Program-made: the position numbers and the translations under genes
Notes under the pieces: model-generated
The model's database searches: none
What the model was told of the DNA's origin: nothing
What the model saw: the letters and a program-made list of their open reading frames with translations, nothing else
Shown here: in pieces, positions 15,711 to 27,282 of the stretch
Position numbering within the stretch: position 1 is the first letter of the stretch
Layout of the letters: every line of letters starts with the position of its first letter
Assembly: GCA_023227945.1 (NCBI GenBank)
Contig: JALOCC010000001.1
Location: 124,001-188,000 of the forward strand
DNA from: Candidatus Omnitrophota bacterium
GTDB taxonomy: Bacteria > Omnitrophota > Gorgyraeia > Duberdicusellales > 4484-171
Length of the DNA: 64,000 nt
Direction: 5' to 3'

Positions 15711-16808
15711 ATGAAGTTTATTATTAATAAAGAAGTATTACTAGACAACCTGCAAAAAGTTTTAGGGCCAACTACCTCAAAACAAAACTTCCCTATTTTA
15801 AACAGTGTTCTTATTAGCTCTAGCGGCAATAAGCTGAAATTCATTGCAACCGACCTGGATATTACAATTATTACCTTGCAAGAAGCGAATGTTATAGAAA
15901 AAGGGAAGATTGCTATACCCATGAAGAGGTTTATCTCTATTATTAGAGAGCTTCCCCCTGAGGAAATAACTGTGGAAATGATAAAGAACAACCTCTTCAT
16001 AAGATGTGGAAAAATTGAGTTCAAAATAAACACGCTAAACCCGGCGGAATTCCCGCAAATCGAAGAAGAAAAAGACGTGTCTCTTATCAGGATAAACCCA
16101 GTGACACTGGAAGAAATGATTCGGATGACTTCTTTTTGTGTGGGGTACGAAGACGTAAACTATGTTTTAAACGGAATACTTTTCGATATTAGCGAAGACA
16201 CAATAAGCCTAATTGCAACAGACGGTAAAAGGTTGTCCTTTATAAAAAAACAATTGCCGGCGAACCAACCGGAAATAAAAACAAAAATTTCGTTTATCCT
16301 GCCAATTAAAGCCATAAATGAACTATATAAACTCATAAAAGAAAAAGAAGAGGATATTTTTCTTTTTGTAAAAGAAAACAAGGTAGGGTTTGACTTTAAA
16401 GACACCCAGTTTATTACGCGGCCAATAGAAGGGGAATTCCCAAATTATTTACAGTACATACCCAACGAAACCAAAGATAAATTGGTAGTTAACAGGCAGG
16501 ATTTTTCACTTGCCCTAAGAAGAGCAGATTTACTTTCAACACAGGATTACCAAGGGGTCAGGTTTGAATTAAAAAAAGACAGCCTGGTTGTTTCAAAGTC
16601 TACACCTCAACTGGGAGAGGCGAAGGAAGTGGTTGAGGCTAGATATACAGGAGCTAACCTTGAGATAGGATTTAACCCAAACTATTTAAATGATGTTTTA
16701 AAGAATTTAAATGAAGTGGAAGTTAGTTTTGAATTTTTTGGGGCAGATAAACCCGCGGTTTTAAGAAAAGAAGGTTTTATCTATCTCATTCTTCCCATGA
16801 AAATATAA
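15711..16808 (+). CDS. dnaN: DNA polymerase III beta subunit (sliding clamp)
   Basis: Ring-shaped dimer that tethers polymerase and repair proteins to DNA. The 365 residues cover the three clamp domains: the N-terminal MKFIINKEVLLDNLQKVLG, a central SLIATDGKRLSFIKK block and the C-terminal YLNDVLKNLNEVEVSFEFFG followed by PAVLRKEGFIYLILPMKI with the conserved LPM(R/K)I end. It lies directly after dnaA. The hydrophobic pocket that receives QLxLF peptides is of interest because the EndoQ-like protein at 32081 ends in QLTLF. Confidence 0.96.
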   Translation: MKFIINKEVLLDNLQKVLGPTTSKQNFPILNSVLISSSGNKLKFIATDLDITIITLQEANVIEKGKIAIPMKRFISIIRELPPEEITVEMIKNNLFIRCGKIEFKINTLNPAEFPQIEEEKDVSLIRINPVTLEEMIRMTSFCVGYEDVNYVLNGILFDISEDTISLIATDGKRLSFIKKQLPANQPEIKTKISFILPIKAINELYKLIKEKEEDIFLFVKENKVGFDFKDTQFITRPIEGEFPNYLQYIPNETKDKLVVNRQDFSLALRRADLLSTQDYQGVRFELKKDSLVVSKSTPQLGEAKEVVEARYTGANLEIGFNPNYLNDVLKNLNEVEVSFEFFGADKPAVLRKEGFIYLILPMKI

Positions 16809-16865
16809 CAAGGCCAGGTTGACAAATAAAAACCAGGCGGTTATTGCCTTAAGGATAGTGCGCTT

Positions 16866-17150
16866 GTGGCTACCCATATAAAAAATATAATAAATCAGTT
16901 TTTAAGGGAAAAGAAATCAGAAGCTAAAAACGCAGGGGAAATAGAAAAGATAATAGAAAAAGGCTTGGGCGCGAGCTTAAAAAAACACATAAGGCTGCAA
17001 CGAATATATAAAAAAACCCTCATTTTTTGTTCTGATTCCTCAAGCGCGATTTATGAATTCGGACTAAGAAAAGAAAGTTTGCTTAAAGCTGTAAAAACAG
17101 AATTCCCCGATATAAAAGGGGCAAGAATAAAAATAGGCGATTATGACTGA
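16866..17150 (+). CDS. DUF721 / DciA-like protein
   Basis: A 94-residue protein of the DUF721 family, of which DciA acts in loading the replicative helicase in bacteria that lack DnaC. The N-terminal half is helical (INQFLREKKSEAKNAGEIEKI); the C-terminal half carries the KH-like segment LKKHIRLQRIYKKTLIFCSDSSSAIYEFGLRKESLL. The start is a GTG at 16866. It stands between dnaN and gyrB, the usual place of recF-DUF721; recF itself is absent from this window. Confidence 0.75.
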   Translation: MATHIKNIINQFLREKKSEAKNAGEIEKIIEKGLGASLKKHIRLQRIYKKTLIFCSDSSSAIYEFGLRKESLLKAVKTEFPDIKGARIKIGDYD

Positions 17151-17182
17151 ACAATTATTTAGTAAATTAAAATACATTTTGC

Positions 17183-19649
<2,467 letters not shown>

Positions 19650-19650
19650 A

Positions 19651-19717
19651 AGAGCTTTCGGCCATCAGTCGTCAGCCTTCAGCAGCTGACAGCTGAGGGC
19701 TGAAAGCTGAGAGCTAA
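19651..19717. repeat. Inverted repeat, AGCTTTCAGCTATCAG family (before gyrA)
   Basis: AGAGCTTTCGGCCATCAGTCGTCAG pairs imperfectly with CTGACAGCTGAGGGCTGAAAGCTGAGAGCT. It ends five bases before the gyrA ATG. Other copies lie before the TSUP gene, thrS and infC. Confidence 0.85.
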
Positions 19718-19719
19718 AA

Positions 19720-22164
19720 ATGCAAGAGCAAACCAATAAAGGAAAAATTATAACCCGCTACCTCGAAGAAGAGATGCAGGAATCGTATCTTTCTTACTCG
19801 ATGAGCGTTATCGCAGGTAGGGCCCTTCCGGATATCCGTGACGGCCTTAAGCCGGTTCAGAGAAGAATCATGTACGCGATGAACGAGCTCCATCTTCGTT
19901 ATAATCAGCCGCATAAAAAATGTGCAAGAATTGTCGGAGAATGCCTTGGTAAATACCATCCGCATGGAGACCTTTCGGTCTATGATGCTCTGGTAAGGAT
20001 GGCGCAGGATTTTTCTTTGAGGTACCCGCTCGTAAACGGCCAGGGTAACTTTGGCTCAATAGACGGTGACCCCCCGGCAGCAATGCGTTATTCCGAAGCG
20101 CGGCTTTCAAGGATTGCAGACTTCGTTCTTCAGGATATCGACAAAGATACAGTTAAGTTTTTCCCTAATTTTGATAACTCGCTTACCGAGCCGGAAGTTC
20201 TACCTTCAGTTGTGCCAACGCTTCTGGTTAACGGCGCAAGCGGCATCGCGGTTGGTATGGCCACCAATATGCCTCCGCATAATTTGGGTGAAGTTTGCGA
20301 CGCGCTCGAGCATTTAATTGATAACCCCACAGCCTCAATTAAGGAGCTGCATAAATTTGTCAAAGGCCCGGATTTCCCTACCGGCGCGATAATCTGCGGC
20401 AAGGGCGAGCTGCTTAAAATGTATGAGGAAGGCAAGGGCAAGATGATCCTTCGTGCCAGATCAACCATTGAGCACGAAAAGGGGAGATCGCAGATAATCA
20501 TTACGGAAATACCTTACCAGTTGAATAAAACCAACCTTATAGAATCTATCGCTCACCTGATCACGGACAAAAAAATTGAAGGCGTTTCTGACCTGCGGGA
20601 TGAATCTGATAAGGACGGCATACGCATACTTTTAGAGCTCAAGAGAGATGTTGAACCGCAAATCATACTTAACCAACTCTACAAACATACCAACTTAGAA
20701 ACCACTTTTGGCGCGATATTTCTCGCGTTGGTCAACAGGAAGCCGGTAATTCTTACGCTCAAGGAAATGCTGGCGCACCATATAAGTTTTCGTAAGGAAG
20801 TAATTGTCCGAAGAACAAAGTTCGAACTCGACAAAGCCCAGAAACGCGCGCATATTTTGGAAGGATTAAAAATCGCGCTTAAATATTTAGACCAGGTAGT
20901 AGCGCTGATTAAAAAATCAAAGAACGTTCAAGAGGCTAAGGAAAACTTAATGAAGAAATTTGATCTTTCCGAAGTACAGGCCCAGGCAATTTTAGATATG
21001 CAGCTGGCCAGGCTTTGCGCTTTGGAGCGGGATAAAATAGACCAGGAGTATATGGAACTCTTGAAAAAAATCGAGCTGTACAACTCTATTTTGGCCTCGG
21101 AAAAGAAACAGGAGGCTTTGATAAAAGAAGAGCTTAAGATTTTAAGAGAATTGTTCGCTGATGAACGCCGCACCGAGATTGTTGCCAAAACAGAAGAAAT
21201 CGAAATCGAAGACTTAATCGTAGAAGAGGATATGGTGGTAACTATTAGCGGCTCCGGCTACATAAAACGCATGCCGCTTACTGCTTACCGCCAGCAAAAA
21301 CGTGGAGGCAGAGGCGTAGCTGCCATGGCTACATCGGAAGAGGATTTTGTTGAGCACCTTTTTGTTGCTTCAAGTAAAGATACGCTTTTGGTTTTTACGG
21401 ATGAAGGTAAAATTTATCCCATTAAAACTTACGAAGTCCCGCTGGGAAGCCGTACTTCAAAAGGAAGGGCAATAATAAATCTTTTAAGCTTGACCACTAA
21501 AGAAAAAATCACAAAAGTTTTATCCACCAAGGAATTTGAACCGAAACAATTCATACTAATGGCGACAGAAGGCGGTATCATAAAAAGAACTTCACTTGAT
21601 CTCTTTGCCAATATAAGAAAGAGCGGAATCTGCGCCATAACTTTGGATAAAGATGACCGCCTTGTCGGCGCAGGCATCTGCGAAGACAAGGATGAGGTTA
21701 TACTTATTACTAAAAAAGGCAAATCTATTCGTTTTGAGGCCAAAGACATAAGGCCTACCGGCAGGCAATCGCAAGGCGTGCGCGGGATGAAGCTTGGCAA
21801 GGGCGATGTAGTCGTAGGCATAGTGCTTTTAGAAGGCACGCTTAAAAAAGAAGATTTCTATATTCTTACTGCAACCGAAAACGGTTTTGCGAAAAGAAGC
21901 CACATTGAAGAATACCGCCTTCAGTCAAGAGGAGGTAAAGGTATAATCAATATCAAGGTTTCTTCAAAAATAGGAGATGCAAAAGGAGTTATACTTGTCC
22001 AGGACAGCGATGAGGTTATGTGTATAACTCAAAAGGGTATCCTCATCAGAACAAAAATAAAAGACATACGCTCTTCCGGCCGCTCAACGCAAGGTGTTAA
22101 GATAATTAACCTTGAAGCAGGAGATAAGCTTTCCACTATAGCCAGAATTTTACCGGAAGAGTAA
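19720..22164 (+). CDS. gyrA: DNA gyrase subunit A
   Basis: Breakage-reunion subunit of gyrase. The winged-helix domain carries the active tyrosine in [11 protein letters not shown] (about residue 125), followed by the tower and coiled coil and the C-terminal beta-pinwheel. The GyrA box needed for DNA wrapping is present as QQKRGGRGV (near 524-532), which separates it from ParC. At 814 residues it is of usual size. The start lies at the edge of an inverted repeat and lacks a ribosome site. It forms a pair with gyrB. Confidence 0.96.
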   Translation: MQEQTNKGKIITRYLEEEMQESYLSYSMSVIAGRALPDIRDGLKPVQRRIMYAMNELHLRYNQPHKKCARIVGECLGKYHPHGDLSVYDALVRMAQDFSLRYPLVNGQGNFGSIDGDPPAAMRYSEARLSRIADFVLQDIDKDTVKFFPNFDNSLTEPEVLPSVVPTLLVNGASGIAVGMATNMPPHNLGEVCDALEHLIDNPTASIKELHKFVKGPDFPTGAIICGKGELLKMYEEGKGKMILRARSTIEHEKGRSQIIITEIPYQLNKTNLIESIAHLITDKKIEGVSDLRDESDKDGIRILLELKRDVEPQIILNQLYKHTNLETTFGAIFLALVNRKPVILTLKEMLAHHISFRKEVIVRRTKFELDKAQKRAHILEGLKIALKYLDQVVALIKKSKNVQEAKENLMKKFDLSEVQAQAILDMQLARLCALERDKIDQEYMELLKKIELYNSILASEKKQEALIKEELKILRELFADERRTEIVAKTEEIEIEDLIVEEDMVVTISGSGYIKRMPLTAYRQQKRGGRGVAAMATSEEDFVEHLFVASSKDTLLVFTDEGKIYPIKTYEVPLGSRTSKGRAIINLLSLTTKEKITKVLSTKEFEPKQFILMATEGGIIKRTSLDLFANIRKSGICAITLDKDDRLVGAGICEDKDEVILITKKGKSIRFEAKDIRPTGRQSQGVRGMKLGKGDVVVGIVLLEGTLKKEDFYILTATENGFAKRSHIEEYRLQSRGGKGIINIKVSSKIGDAKGVILVQDSDEVMCITQKGILIRTKIKDIRSSGRSTQGVKIINLEAGDKLSTIARILPEE

Positions 22165-22165
22165 A

Positions 22166-22196
22166 CCCCGTTAGAAAACGTAGTATTCTAACGGGG
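22166..22196. repeat. Inverted repeat CCCCGTTAGAA after gyrA
   Basis: CCCCGTTAGAA (22166-22176) pairs with TTCTAACGGGG (22186-22196) around a 9-base loop, immediately after the gyrA stop. There is no T-run, so it is not a classical terminator. Related to 13767-13846. Confidence 0.85.
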
Positions 22197-22245
22197 TAAA
22201 CCTGCCGCGTTTTAAGATACGCAGTAAACCCAACACGCAAATAAA

Positions 22246-23043
22246 ATGGAAAAAAAATATTTATTAAACTGCCCGGTTTGCGAAAACAAGAACTGGAGTA
22301 AGGTTTATCATATAAATCTCTGGGACATCGAGGAGTGCGGGAAATGTGGTTTTGCAAAAATTAACCCACTACCTTCCCGGGATAATCGGCAGCTGTGTTA
22401 TTCAAAAGAGGAAGTTGTTGCCAGAAATGCCAAAAAAAAATCTTTTTCCCGGGATCTTTCGCGAGCCATGAAGCGCTTCTTCAGTAAGATAACGAAACGG
22501 AACAAAAGCGAAATATTTTATAACAAATTACGCAAACATCTTTCGCCGCAGGCAAAAATTTTAGATATCGGTTGCGGTGATGGTAGTTTCCTGCGGCTTG
22601 CGAAAGGCCAGTTCAGCTGCGCCGGTATTGAAATATCAGAATACCTGGCGTCTTTAGCCAGAACAATCGACGGCGCAGATATTAAATGGGGGAATTTTCT
22701 CGACACAGAATTTAAGGGTGAAACATATGACGCAATCACGCTTATATCGCTACTTGAGCATTTAGATGACCCTTTTAGCGCGCTTAAGAAGTGTTTTAAC
22801 CTTCTCAACAAGAACGGAATTTTATTGTTGAAAACCGTAAACTACGGCTGCCTAAACCGGAAAATAAAAAAGGAAAAATGGACAGGATTTCGCCCGCCCG
22901 ATCATGTTGTGTATTTTTCGCCGCATAACCTCTCACGGATTCTTGAAGGGGCAGGGTTTAGCAAAATAAAAGTAAAAGCCTGGCCGTTTAACGATAATAT
23001 GTATTGCGATGCTTTTAAATACACAGATGATCGCAGATTTTGA
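22246..23043 (+). CDS. Class I SAM-dependent methyltransferase with N-terminal zinc ribbon
   Basis: Starts with a zinc-ribbon pattern CPVC...CGKCGF (residues 9-37), common in methyltransferases that act on cell-surface sugars or lipids, followed by a Rossmann methyltransferase fold with motif I ILDIGCGDGSFLRLA (about 104-118) and the ISLLEHLDDP motif. The substrate is unknown. The last residues YTDDRRF and the stop codon lie within an intergenic repeat element that begins at 23021, so the natural C-terminus has been altered by or has adapted to that element. The gene stands alone behind the gyrBA pair. Confidence 0.82.
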   Translation: MEKKYLLNCPVCENKNWSKVYHINLWDIEECGKCGFAKINPLPSRDNRQLCYSKEEVVARNAKKKSFSRDLSRAMKRFFSKITKRNKSEIFYNKLRKHLSPQAKILDIGCGDGSFLRLAKGQFSCAGIEISEYLASLARTIDGADIKWGNFLDTEFKGETYDAITLISLLEHLDDPFSALKKCFNLLNKNGILLLKTVNYGCLNRKIKKEKWTGFRPPDHVVYFSPHNLSRILEGAGFSKIKVKAWPFNDNMYCDAFKYTDDRRF

Positions 23044-23182
23044 GAAAGTATCACGTAACAAGTATCCTCGCCGCCATATAAAAACATTTAGGCGAGTCCA
23101 CTTGGGTGGAGGTAACACGCCTTAAAAAAACGTGATACATGTTACGTGTGACGTGATACGTAATCTGTGCTAATCTGCGTAA
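23021..23182. repeat. Mosaic repeat element A, core 1 (copy 1)
   Basis: Outer arms ACACAGATGATCGCAGATTT and AATCTGTGCTAATCTGCGT; middle arms AGTATCACGTAACAAGTATC and GTTACGTGTGACGTGATACG; core with CTCGCC...GGCGAG and CCACTTGGGTGG stems. Overlaps the 3' end of the methyltransferase gene. Near-identical to 29772-29953. Confidence 0.88.
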
Positions 23183-23190
23183 CAAAGCGA

Positions 23191-23218
23191 TTGACAAAAT
23201 AGATTTAGTCTTTAAAAT
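23191..23218 (+). promoter_or_regulatory. Predicted promoter upstream of tRNA-Glu
   Basis: TTGACA (23191-23196), 16-base spacer, TAAAAT (23213-23218). The next gene is tRNA-Glu at 23355; the 23044-23354 gap otherwise holds the repeat element and repeats of CGCGAAG. Confidence 0.55.
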
Positions 23219-23354
23219 AAACCACAGTTTACATACCAAAGACTAGGGTTCGCGAAGAAACAACAAATTTATACGAGTTTCGCGAAGCAAATTTCAATTG
23301 AAATTAGTTGAAAATAAGAAATTAATAGAAATTATTGTCTTTAGTGCGCTAACT

Positions 23355-23429
23355 GTCCCCATCGTCTAGCCTGGTTCAGGACATCGCCCTTTCACGGCGA
23401 CGGCGCCAGTTCAAATCTGGCTGGGGACG
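23355..23429 (+). tRNA. tRNA-Glu (anticodon TTC)
   Basis: Acceptor GTCCCCA/TGGGGAC, anticodon loop CTTTCAC on CGCC/GGCG, T-arm GCCAGTTCAAATCTGGC, discriminator G. No CCA is encoded. The last 16 bases are copied twice downstream in tandem. Confidence 0.93.
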
Positions 23430-23707
23430 TATATTAAATCAACCAGTTCACCCCGTACCAGAACTCGCTACGCTCGTTCGGTACGGGACTCAATTCGCAC
23501 TATCATTTTTTCTGCGCCACTTGCGGCTTGGAAAAATGATGTGCTCATTGAGAATCTGGCTGGGGACGTATATTAAATCAACCAGTTCACCCCGTACCAG
23601 AACTCGCTATGCTCGTTCGGTACGGGACTCAATTCGCACTATCATTTTTTCTGCGCCACTTGCGGCTTGGAAAAATGATGTGCTCATTGAGAATCTGGCT
23701 GGGGACG
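23414..23707. repeat. 139-bp tandem repeat that carries the tRNA-Glu 3' end
   Basis: AATCTGGCTGGGGACG occurs at 23414, 23553 and 23692, exactly 139 bases apart. Each unit also contains a CCCCGTACC...GGTACGGG hairpin and the dispersed ATTCGCACTATCATTTTTT...AAAAATGATGTGCTCATT inverted repeat. The two units differ by very few bases. The rest of the 23430-23935 gap holds the start of a third unit and the toxin-antitoxin promoter. Confidence 0.92.
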
Positions 23708-23802
23708 CGTATTAAACATCAATACCAGTTCACCCCGTACCAGAACGCTCAATACAAGTCTCAACGTACCTTGGTCTAGCCCGCGCTTAGTAAACTCTTT
23801 TA

Positions 23803-23901
23803 TTGACTTTTAAAAAGGGGTATGGTAAATTTATATGGTTTACCAATGTTAACGGATAAATAGGTATGATTACTTTTGTTAACCAGATTGATTTAGTTAA
23901 C
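23803..23901 (+). promoter_or_regulatory. Promoter and operator region of the Doc toxin-antitoxin operon
   Basis: TTGACT (23803-23808), 17-base spacer, TAAATT (23826-23831). The -10 box lies within the inverted repeat GGTAAA/TTTACC (23824-23829, 23839-23844), and GTTAAC palindromes occur at 23848, 23878 and 23896, plausible binding sites for the HTH antitoxin. Confidence 0.6.
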
Positions 23902-23935
23902 AATAGATAACCATTTTAAGCACAAGAGGTGGAAA

Positions 23936-24205
23936 ATGGAAAAAGGCGAATATTTTAGTATAGCTCAAGTGGCGAAGATTCTAAAGATAAGCAGGATAGC
24001 GGTTTATAAAAAAGTAAAAAAGGGGGAAATGGCGGCGATAAGAATTGGAAAAATTTATGCTATCCCCAAAGAGAATATTCTACGAAAAATTAGAAAAATT
24101 AAGGGGCATACTTTAAGCTCCGAAGATGTGGAAAGGATAAAACGCGCCGTAGATAAGACCATAAAAGATTATGGCGAGGTGTTAAAGAAACTGGGGTCGG
24201 AGTAA
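23936..24205 (+). CDS. HTH (excisionase/MerR-like) DNA-binding antitoxin of a Doc module
   Basis: Eighty-nine residues. The N-terminal half is a small winged helix-turn-helix of the excisionase family (YFSIAQVAKILKISRIAVYKKVKKGEMAAIRIGKIYAIPKE); the C-terminal half is a charged helix (SSEDVERIKRAVDKTIKDYGEVLKKLG) likely to wrap the toxin. An AGAGGTGG ribosome site precedes the ATG. Its stop overlaps the toxin start (TAATG), as expected for an antitoxin translated first. Three GTTAAC palindromes upstream are candidate operators. Assignment as antitoxin rests on position and size. Confidence 0.8.
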   Translation: MEKGEYFSIAQVAKILKISRIAVYKKVKKGEMAAIRIGKIYAIPKENILRKIRKIKGHTLSSEDVERIKRAVDKTIKDYGEVLKKLGSE

Positions 24206-24648
24206 TGGATAGAATTACAGTAAGAGAAGTTGAGCAAATAGCCTTTTTTATTGCTCAACAAAAATTTTCTTTTGATGAACCAATACCTGATTTTACTACA
24301 AGGTATCCGGGCATCTTAGAGAGCTGCTTAGAAACTCCTTTTCAAACTTTTGGGCGAAAAGAGCTCTATCCAACATTCATTAGTAAACTTAGTATATTGT
24401 TTTATTTGATGACCAAAAACCACCCATTTCAAAACGGAAACAAAAGGGTAGCTATGACAACTTTATTTTTTGCATTATATGCAGAAAATAAATGGCTAAA
24501 GGTTGACGCGCAAACGCTATATAATTTTGCAGTGTGGATAGCTGAGAGCCCTTCTAACGCAAAAGATGAGGTAGTGCGGTATATAGAGAAATTTCTAAAA
24601 ACTTACATCGTTCCTTTGGACAACAAAAAAGAAAACAAACAGACATAA
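24205..24648 (+). CDS. doc: Doc-type Fic-fold toxin
   Basis: A 147-residue Fic/Doc protein. The motif HPFQNGNKR at residues 73-81 matches the Doc/Fic core HxFx(D/N)GNKR; in Doc the enzyme phosphorylates elongation factor Tu and stops translation, while classic Fic proteins add AMP. The C-terminal helices (WIAESPSNAKDEVVRYIEKF) are as in Doc. It overlaps the upstream HTH gene by one base, forming a typical toxin-antitoxin pair. No inhibitory helix is seen in the toxin itself, which agrees with inhibition by a separate antitoxin. Confidence 0.87.
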   Translation: MDRITVREVEQIAFFIAQQKFSFDEPIPDFTTRYPGILESCLETPFQTFGRKELYPTFISKLSILFYLMTKNHPFQNGNKRVAMTTLFFALYAENKWLKVDAQTLYNFAVWIAESPSNAKDEVVRYIEKFLKTYIVPLDNKKENKQT

Positions 24649-24683
24649 ATTAAACTATACTTAATGTTTAATGGTATTTTTGT

Positions 24684-24711
24684 TTGACTTCCGCGATTTG
24701 AGAGATATAAT
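24684..24711 (+). promoter_or_regulatory. Sigma-70-type promoter
   Basis: TTGACT (24684-24689), 16-base spacer, TATAAT (24706-24711), 31 bases before the start of the membrane-protein gene at 24743. Confidence 0.7.
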
Positions 24712-24742
24712 TTACAACAAATTCCTGAACACTTATTAAATT

Positions 24743-25198
24743 ATGCAACCAAAGAAAAAACCTATTGGCGTAATAATCCTTGGCACTTTTAATCTGGTAG
24801 TGCTAGGCATAATCCAGCTTATAACGTTTCTTATTCCGCGAAATTGGCAAATAATAGAAAAAATGCTTAAAGACAGCGGTATCAATATAAATTTGTCTCC
24901 GGCCTTGATAAAAATAATGATTATCGTGCAGAGCGCAATGTCCCTGATTTTTATTATTTCCGGAGCGGGGCTGCTTTTTCGTAAAGAATGGGCGAGAAAG
25001 CTCACTATATATTTTGCTTTTACTATGGCTGCGCTGATACTGCTTTCAGTGTTACTGTCCCCGGCATCTATACAGCAAGCGATATTACAGATAATCTATC
25101 CCGGAGTTCTGATCATTTATTTTACTAATAAAAATATCGAAGATTATTTTAGAAACGCAGATAATCGCGAATTGAAAATCGCAGACGATCACAGATAA
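24743..25198 (+). CDS. Four-helix hypothetical membrane protein
   Basis: A 151-residue protein with hydrophobic segments at about residues 8-30, 59-78, 87-106 and 112-126; no domain recognised. A clear promoter lies just upstream and no ribosome site is evident. The last residues (ADNRELKIADDHR) and the stop are encoded by the left arm of the repeat element that fills the gap to glmS, so the genuine conserved protein probably ends near EDYFRN. Function unknown. Confidence 0.7.
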   Translation: MQPKKKPIGVIILGTFNLVVLGIIQLITFLIPRNWQIIEKMLKDSGININLSPALIKIMIIVQSAMSLIFIISGAGLLFRKEWARKLTIYFAFTMAALILLSVLLSPASIQQAILQIIYPGVLIIYFTNKNIEDYFRNADNRELKIADDHR

Positions 25199-25371
25199 AT
25201 TTCACTATAATTGATATACGATAGAAATACGGTTGATATACAGTAGATATACAATTGTATTTCTACTGTATATCGCGAGCGGAGCGAGCGCATATCAACG
25301 GTATATCTATCTCATTTCTTATCTGCGATCATCTGTTTTGTGTCTGTGATTATCTGTGTGTAAAACAAAAT
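25159..25371. repeat. Mosaic repeat element A, core 2 (copy 1)
   Basis: Outer arms of the CAGATAATCGC / GATTATCTGTGTG type; core AATTTCACTATAATTGATATACG...GTATATC with the stem TATACAATTGTATTT and a GCGAGCGGAGCGAGCGC turn. Overlaps the 3' end of the preceding gene and stops 10 bases before glmS. The core recurs at 33339-33463 and, reversed, at 41059-41180. Confidence 0.88.
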
Positions 25372-25381
25372 AAACAAAAAT

Positions 25382-27211
25382 ATGTGCGGAATACTTGGTT
25401 ATATCGGAAAAGAAAGAGCGCTTGGTACATTTCTGGATGGCTTATCAAGGCTTGAGTATAGAGGCTATGACTCCTGCGGTGTGGTTGGCATAAAAGAAGG
25501 AGAATTCTTTCTTAAAAAACAGCCGGGGAAAATCCACGAGCTTCGCAGCGAATTAAAAGATTTTCTTGAGGAAAAATTTCCCATAGGAATTTTCCACACG
25601 CGTTGGGCAACCCATGGCCGTCCAAGCCAGGCGAATGCACATCCTCACCTTGATTGCAAAAGCCAAATAGCCATAGTGCATAACGGAATTATCGAGAATT
25701 ACCTTAAGCTTAAGGAAGCTTTGATAAAAGAGGGGCATAAATTCATAAGCGAAACCGATACGGAAGTAGTTGCCCACCTGATAGAAAAGTTTTACAAAGG
25801 TTCGCTCAGGGAAGCCGTCTGTAAGGCCATAAAAAACCTTCATGGTTCTTTTTCCTTGGGGGTCATTTCAATAAAAGACCCTACGCGTTTAATTGCCGTC
25901 AGAAAGGGCAGCCCTTTGATTGTGGGATTAAGCAAAGATGGGAATTTTATCGCTTCAGACATTCCCGCGATATTGCCTTTTGCAAAAGAGGTAGTGTATT
26001 TAAAGGACGAAGAAATAGCGGTTATAAGCCACAATGCAGTTAAAATTTTTAATTTTAAAGGGGCGCCGGTAAAACTTGAGATAGAAAGAATTAACATTAA
26101 ACCTCAGGATGCCGAGAAAAAAGGCTTTGAGCATTTCATGCTTAAAGAAATTCACGAGCAGCCGGAAGCGTTAAAAAGAATACTTTCTTTATATGTAAAA
26201 AGAAATGCCATAGAATTTCCTTATCTTAATCTGGATGAGAAATATTTTAAGTCGCTTAAAAATATTTTTATTACTGCTTGCGGCACTGCTTACCATGCCG
26301 GTTACATCGCTAAATATTTTTTGGAAAAGCATTGCGATGTGGACGTAGAAATAGATACTTCATCAGAATTCCGTTACCGGACCCTTAACATAACAAAAAA
26401 CGATTTGCTTCTTACTATTTCTCAATCAGGGGAAACCGCAGATACTTTGGCTGCGGTGAGAGATATAGAAAGGCACGGAGTTAAAATCGTAAGTATTTGT
26501 AACGTTGAAGGCTCAACCTTGGCCAAAGAAAGCGACGGCATTATCTTTACTCACGCCGGTCCTGAAATAGGGGTTGCTTCGACAAAGGCTTACACCGCTC
26601 AAATTATGGTGCTGGTTTTACTGGCATTATATATAGGTAAAACAAGAAAAACAATCACGGAGAAAGACTTTAAAGCCATGCTTGGCGAACTTAATATGAT
26701 ACCCGAGCATCAGAAGGATATTTTGGCAAAGACAGGCGAAATTAAAAAAATCGCCAAAGAGTTTTCAAAATTCGGATGTTTCCTGTTTTTGGCACGAGGC
26801 ATAAATTATCCATCAGCTCTTGAGGGCGCTCTTAAACTAAAAGAAATTTCTTATATACCGGCGGAAGGTTATCCCGCCGGGGAGATGAAGCACGGACCCA
26901 TTGCTTTGATTGATGAGTACAGGGGGGTTGTGTGCATAGCGCCCAAGGATTTTCTTTATGAAAAAATGATTTCCAATATGCAGGAAATAAAAGCAAGAAA
27001 GGGGAAAGTTCTTGCGATAGTAAATTATGGAGATAGTGAAGCAGTACGGTTAAGTGATGCGGTAATCCACTGCCCCCAGCTTAAAAACAGCGATTTTTCC
27101 CCCATGCTTGTTGCAGTGGGCCTGCAGCTTTTTGCCTATTATGTCGCAAAGAATTTAAACTGTGAAATAGACCAGCCGAGAAATCTGGCAAAATCGGTTA
27201 CAGTAGAATAA
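25382..27211 (+). CDS. glmS: Glutamine--fructose-6-phosphate aminotransferase (isomerizing)
   Basis: Makes glucosamine-6-phosphate for peptidoglycan and lipopolysaccharide. The N-terminal glutamine amidotransferase domain begins with the catalytic Cys2 in MCGILGYIG and has HTRWATHGRPSQANAHPH; the C-terminal part has two SIS domains with ACGTAYHAG, SQSGETADTLAA and the tail IDQPRNLAKSVTVE. At 609 residues it is full length. The 5' leader consists of the repeat element; no glmS ribozyme is recognised there. Confidence 0.96.
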   Translation: MCGILGYIGKERALGTFLDGLSRLEYRGYDSCGVVGIKEGEFFLKKQPGKIHELRSELKDFLEEKFPIGIFHTRWATHGRPSQANAHPHLDCKSQIAIVHNGIIENYLKLKEALIKEGHKFISETDTEVVAHLIEKFYKGSLREAVCKAIKNLHGSFSLGVISIKDPTRLIAVRKGSPLIVGLSKDGNFIASDIPAILPFAKEVVYLKDEEIAVISHNAVKIFNFKGAPVKLEIERINIKPQDAEKKGFEHFMLKEIHEQPEALKRILSLYVKRNAIEFPYLNLDEKYFKSLKNIFITACGTAYHAGYIAKYFLEKHCDVDVEIDTSSEFRYRTLNITKNDLLLTISQSGETADTLAAVRDIERHGVKIVSICNVEGSTLAKESDGIIFTHAGPEIGVASTKAYTAQIMVLVLLALYIGKTRKTITEKDFKAMLGELNMIPEHQKDILAKTGEIKKIAKEFSKFGCFLFLARGINYPSALEGALKLKEISYIPAEGYPAGEMKHGPIALIDEYRGVVCIAPKDFLYEKMISNMQEIKARKGKVLAIVNYGDSEAVRLSDAVIHCPQLKNSDFSPMLVAVGLQLFAYYVAKNLNCEIDQPRNLAKSVTVE

Positions 27212-27281
27212 GTCTACAGTCCATAGACCATAGTCCACAGTAGAAAACTATGGACTATCGACTGTGGACTATGGACTAGAA
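27212..27281. repeat. Inverted repeat GTCCATAGACCATAGTCCACAGT
   Basis: AGTCTACAGTCCATAGACCATAG pairs with ACTATCGACTGTGGACTATGGACTAG. It fills the whole gap between glmS and rsmI and ends one base before the rsmI ATG. Confidence 0.88.
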
Positions 27282-27282
27282 T

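Noticed and set aside
23414..23707. CRISPR array or extra tRNA copies in the tandem repeat after tRNA-Glu
   Set aside because: The units are contiguous 139-bp duplications without distinct spacers, and only the last 16 bases of the tRNA are copied, so neither a CRISPR array nor further tRNAs are present.
25159..25381. glmS ribozyme in the glmS leader
   Set aside because: The leader is fully accounted for by the mosaic repeat element; no conserved ribozyme core is visible.
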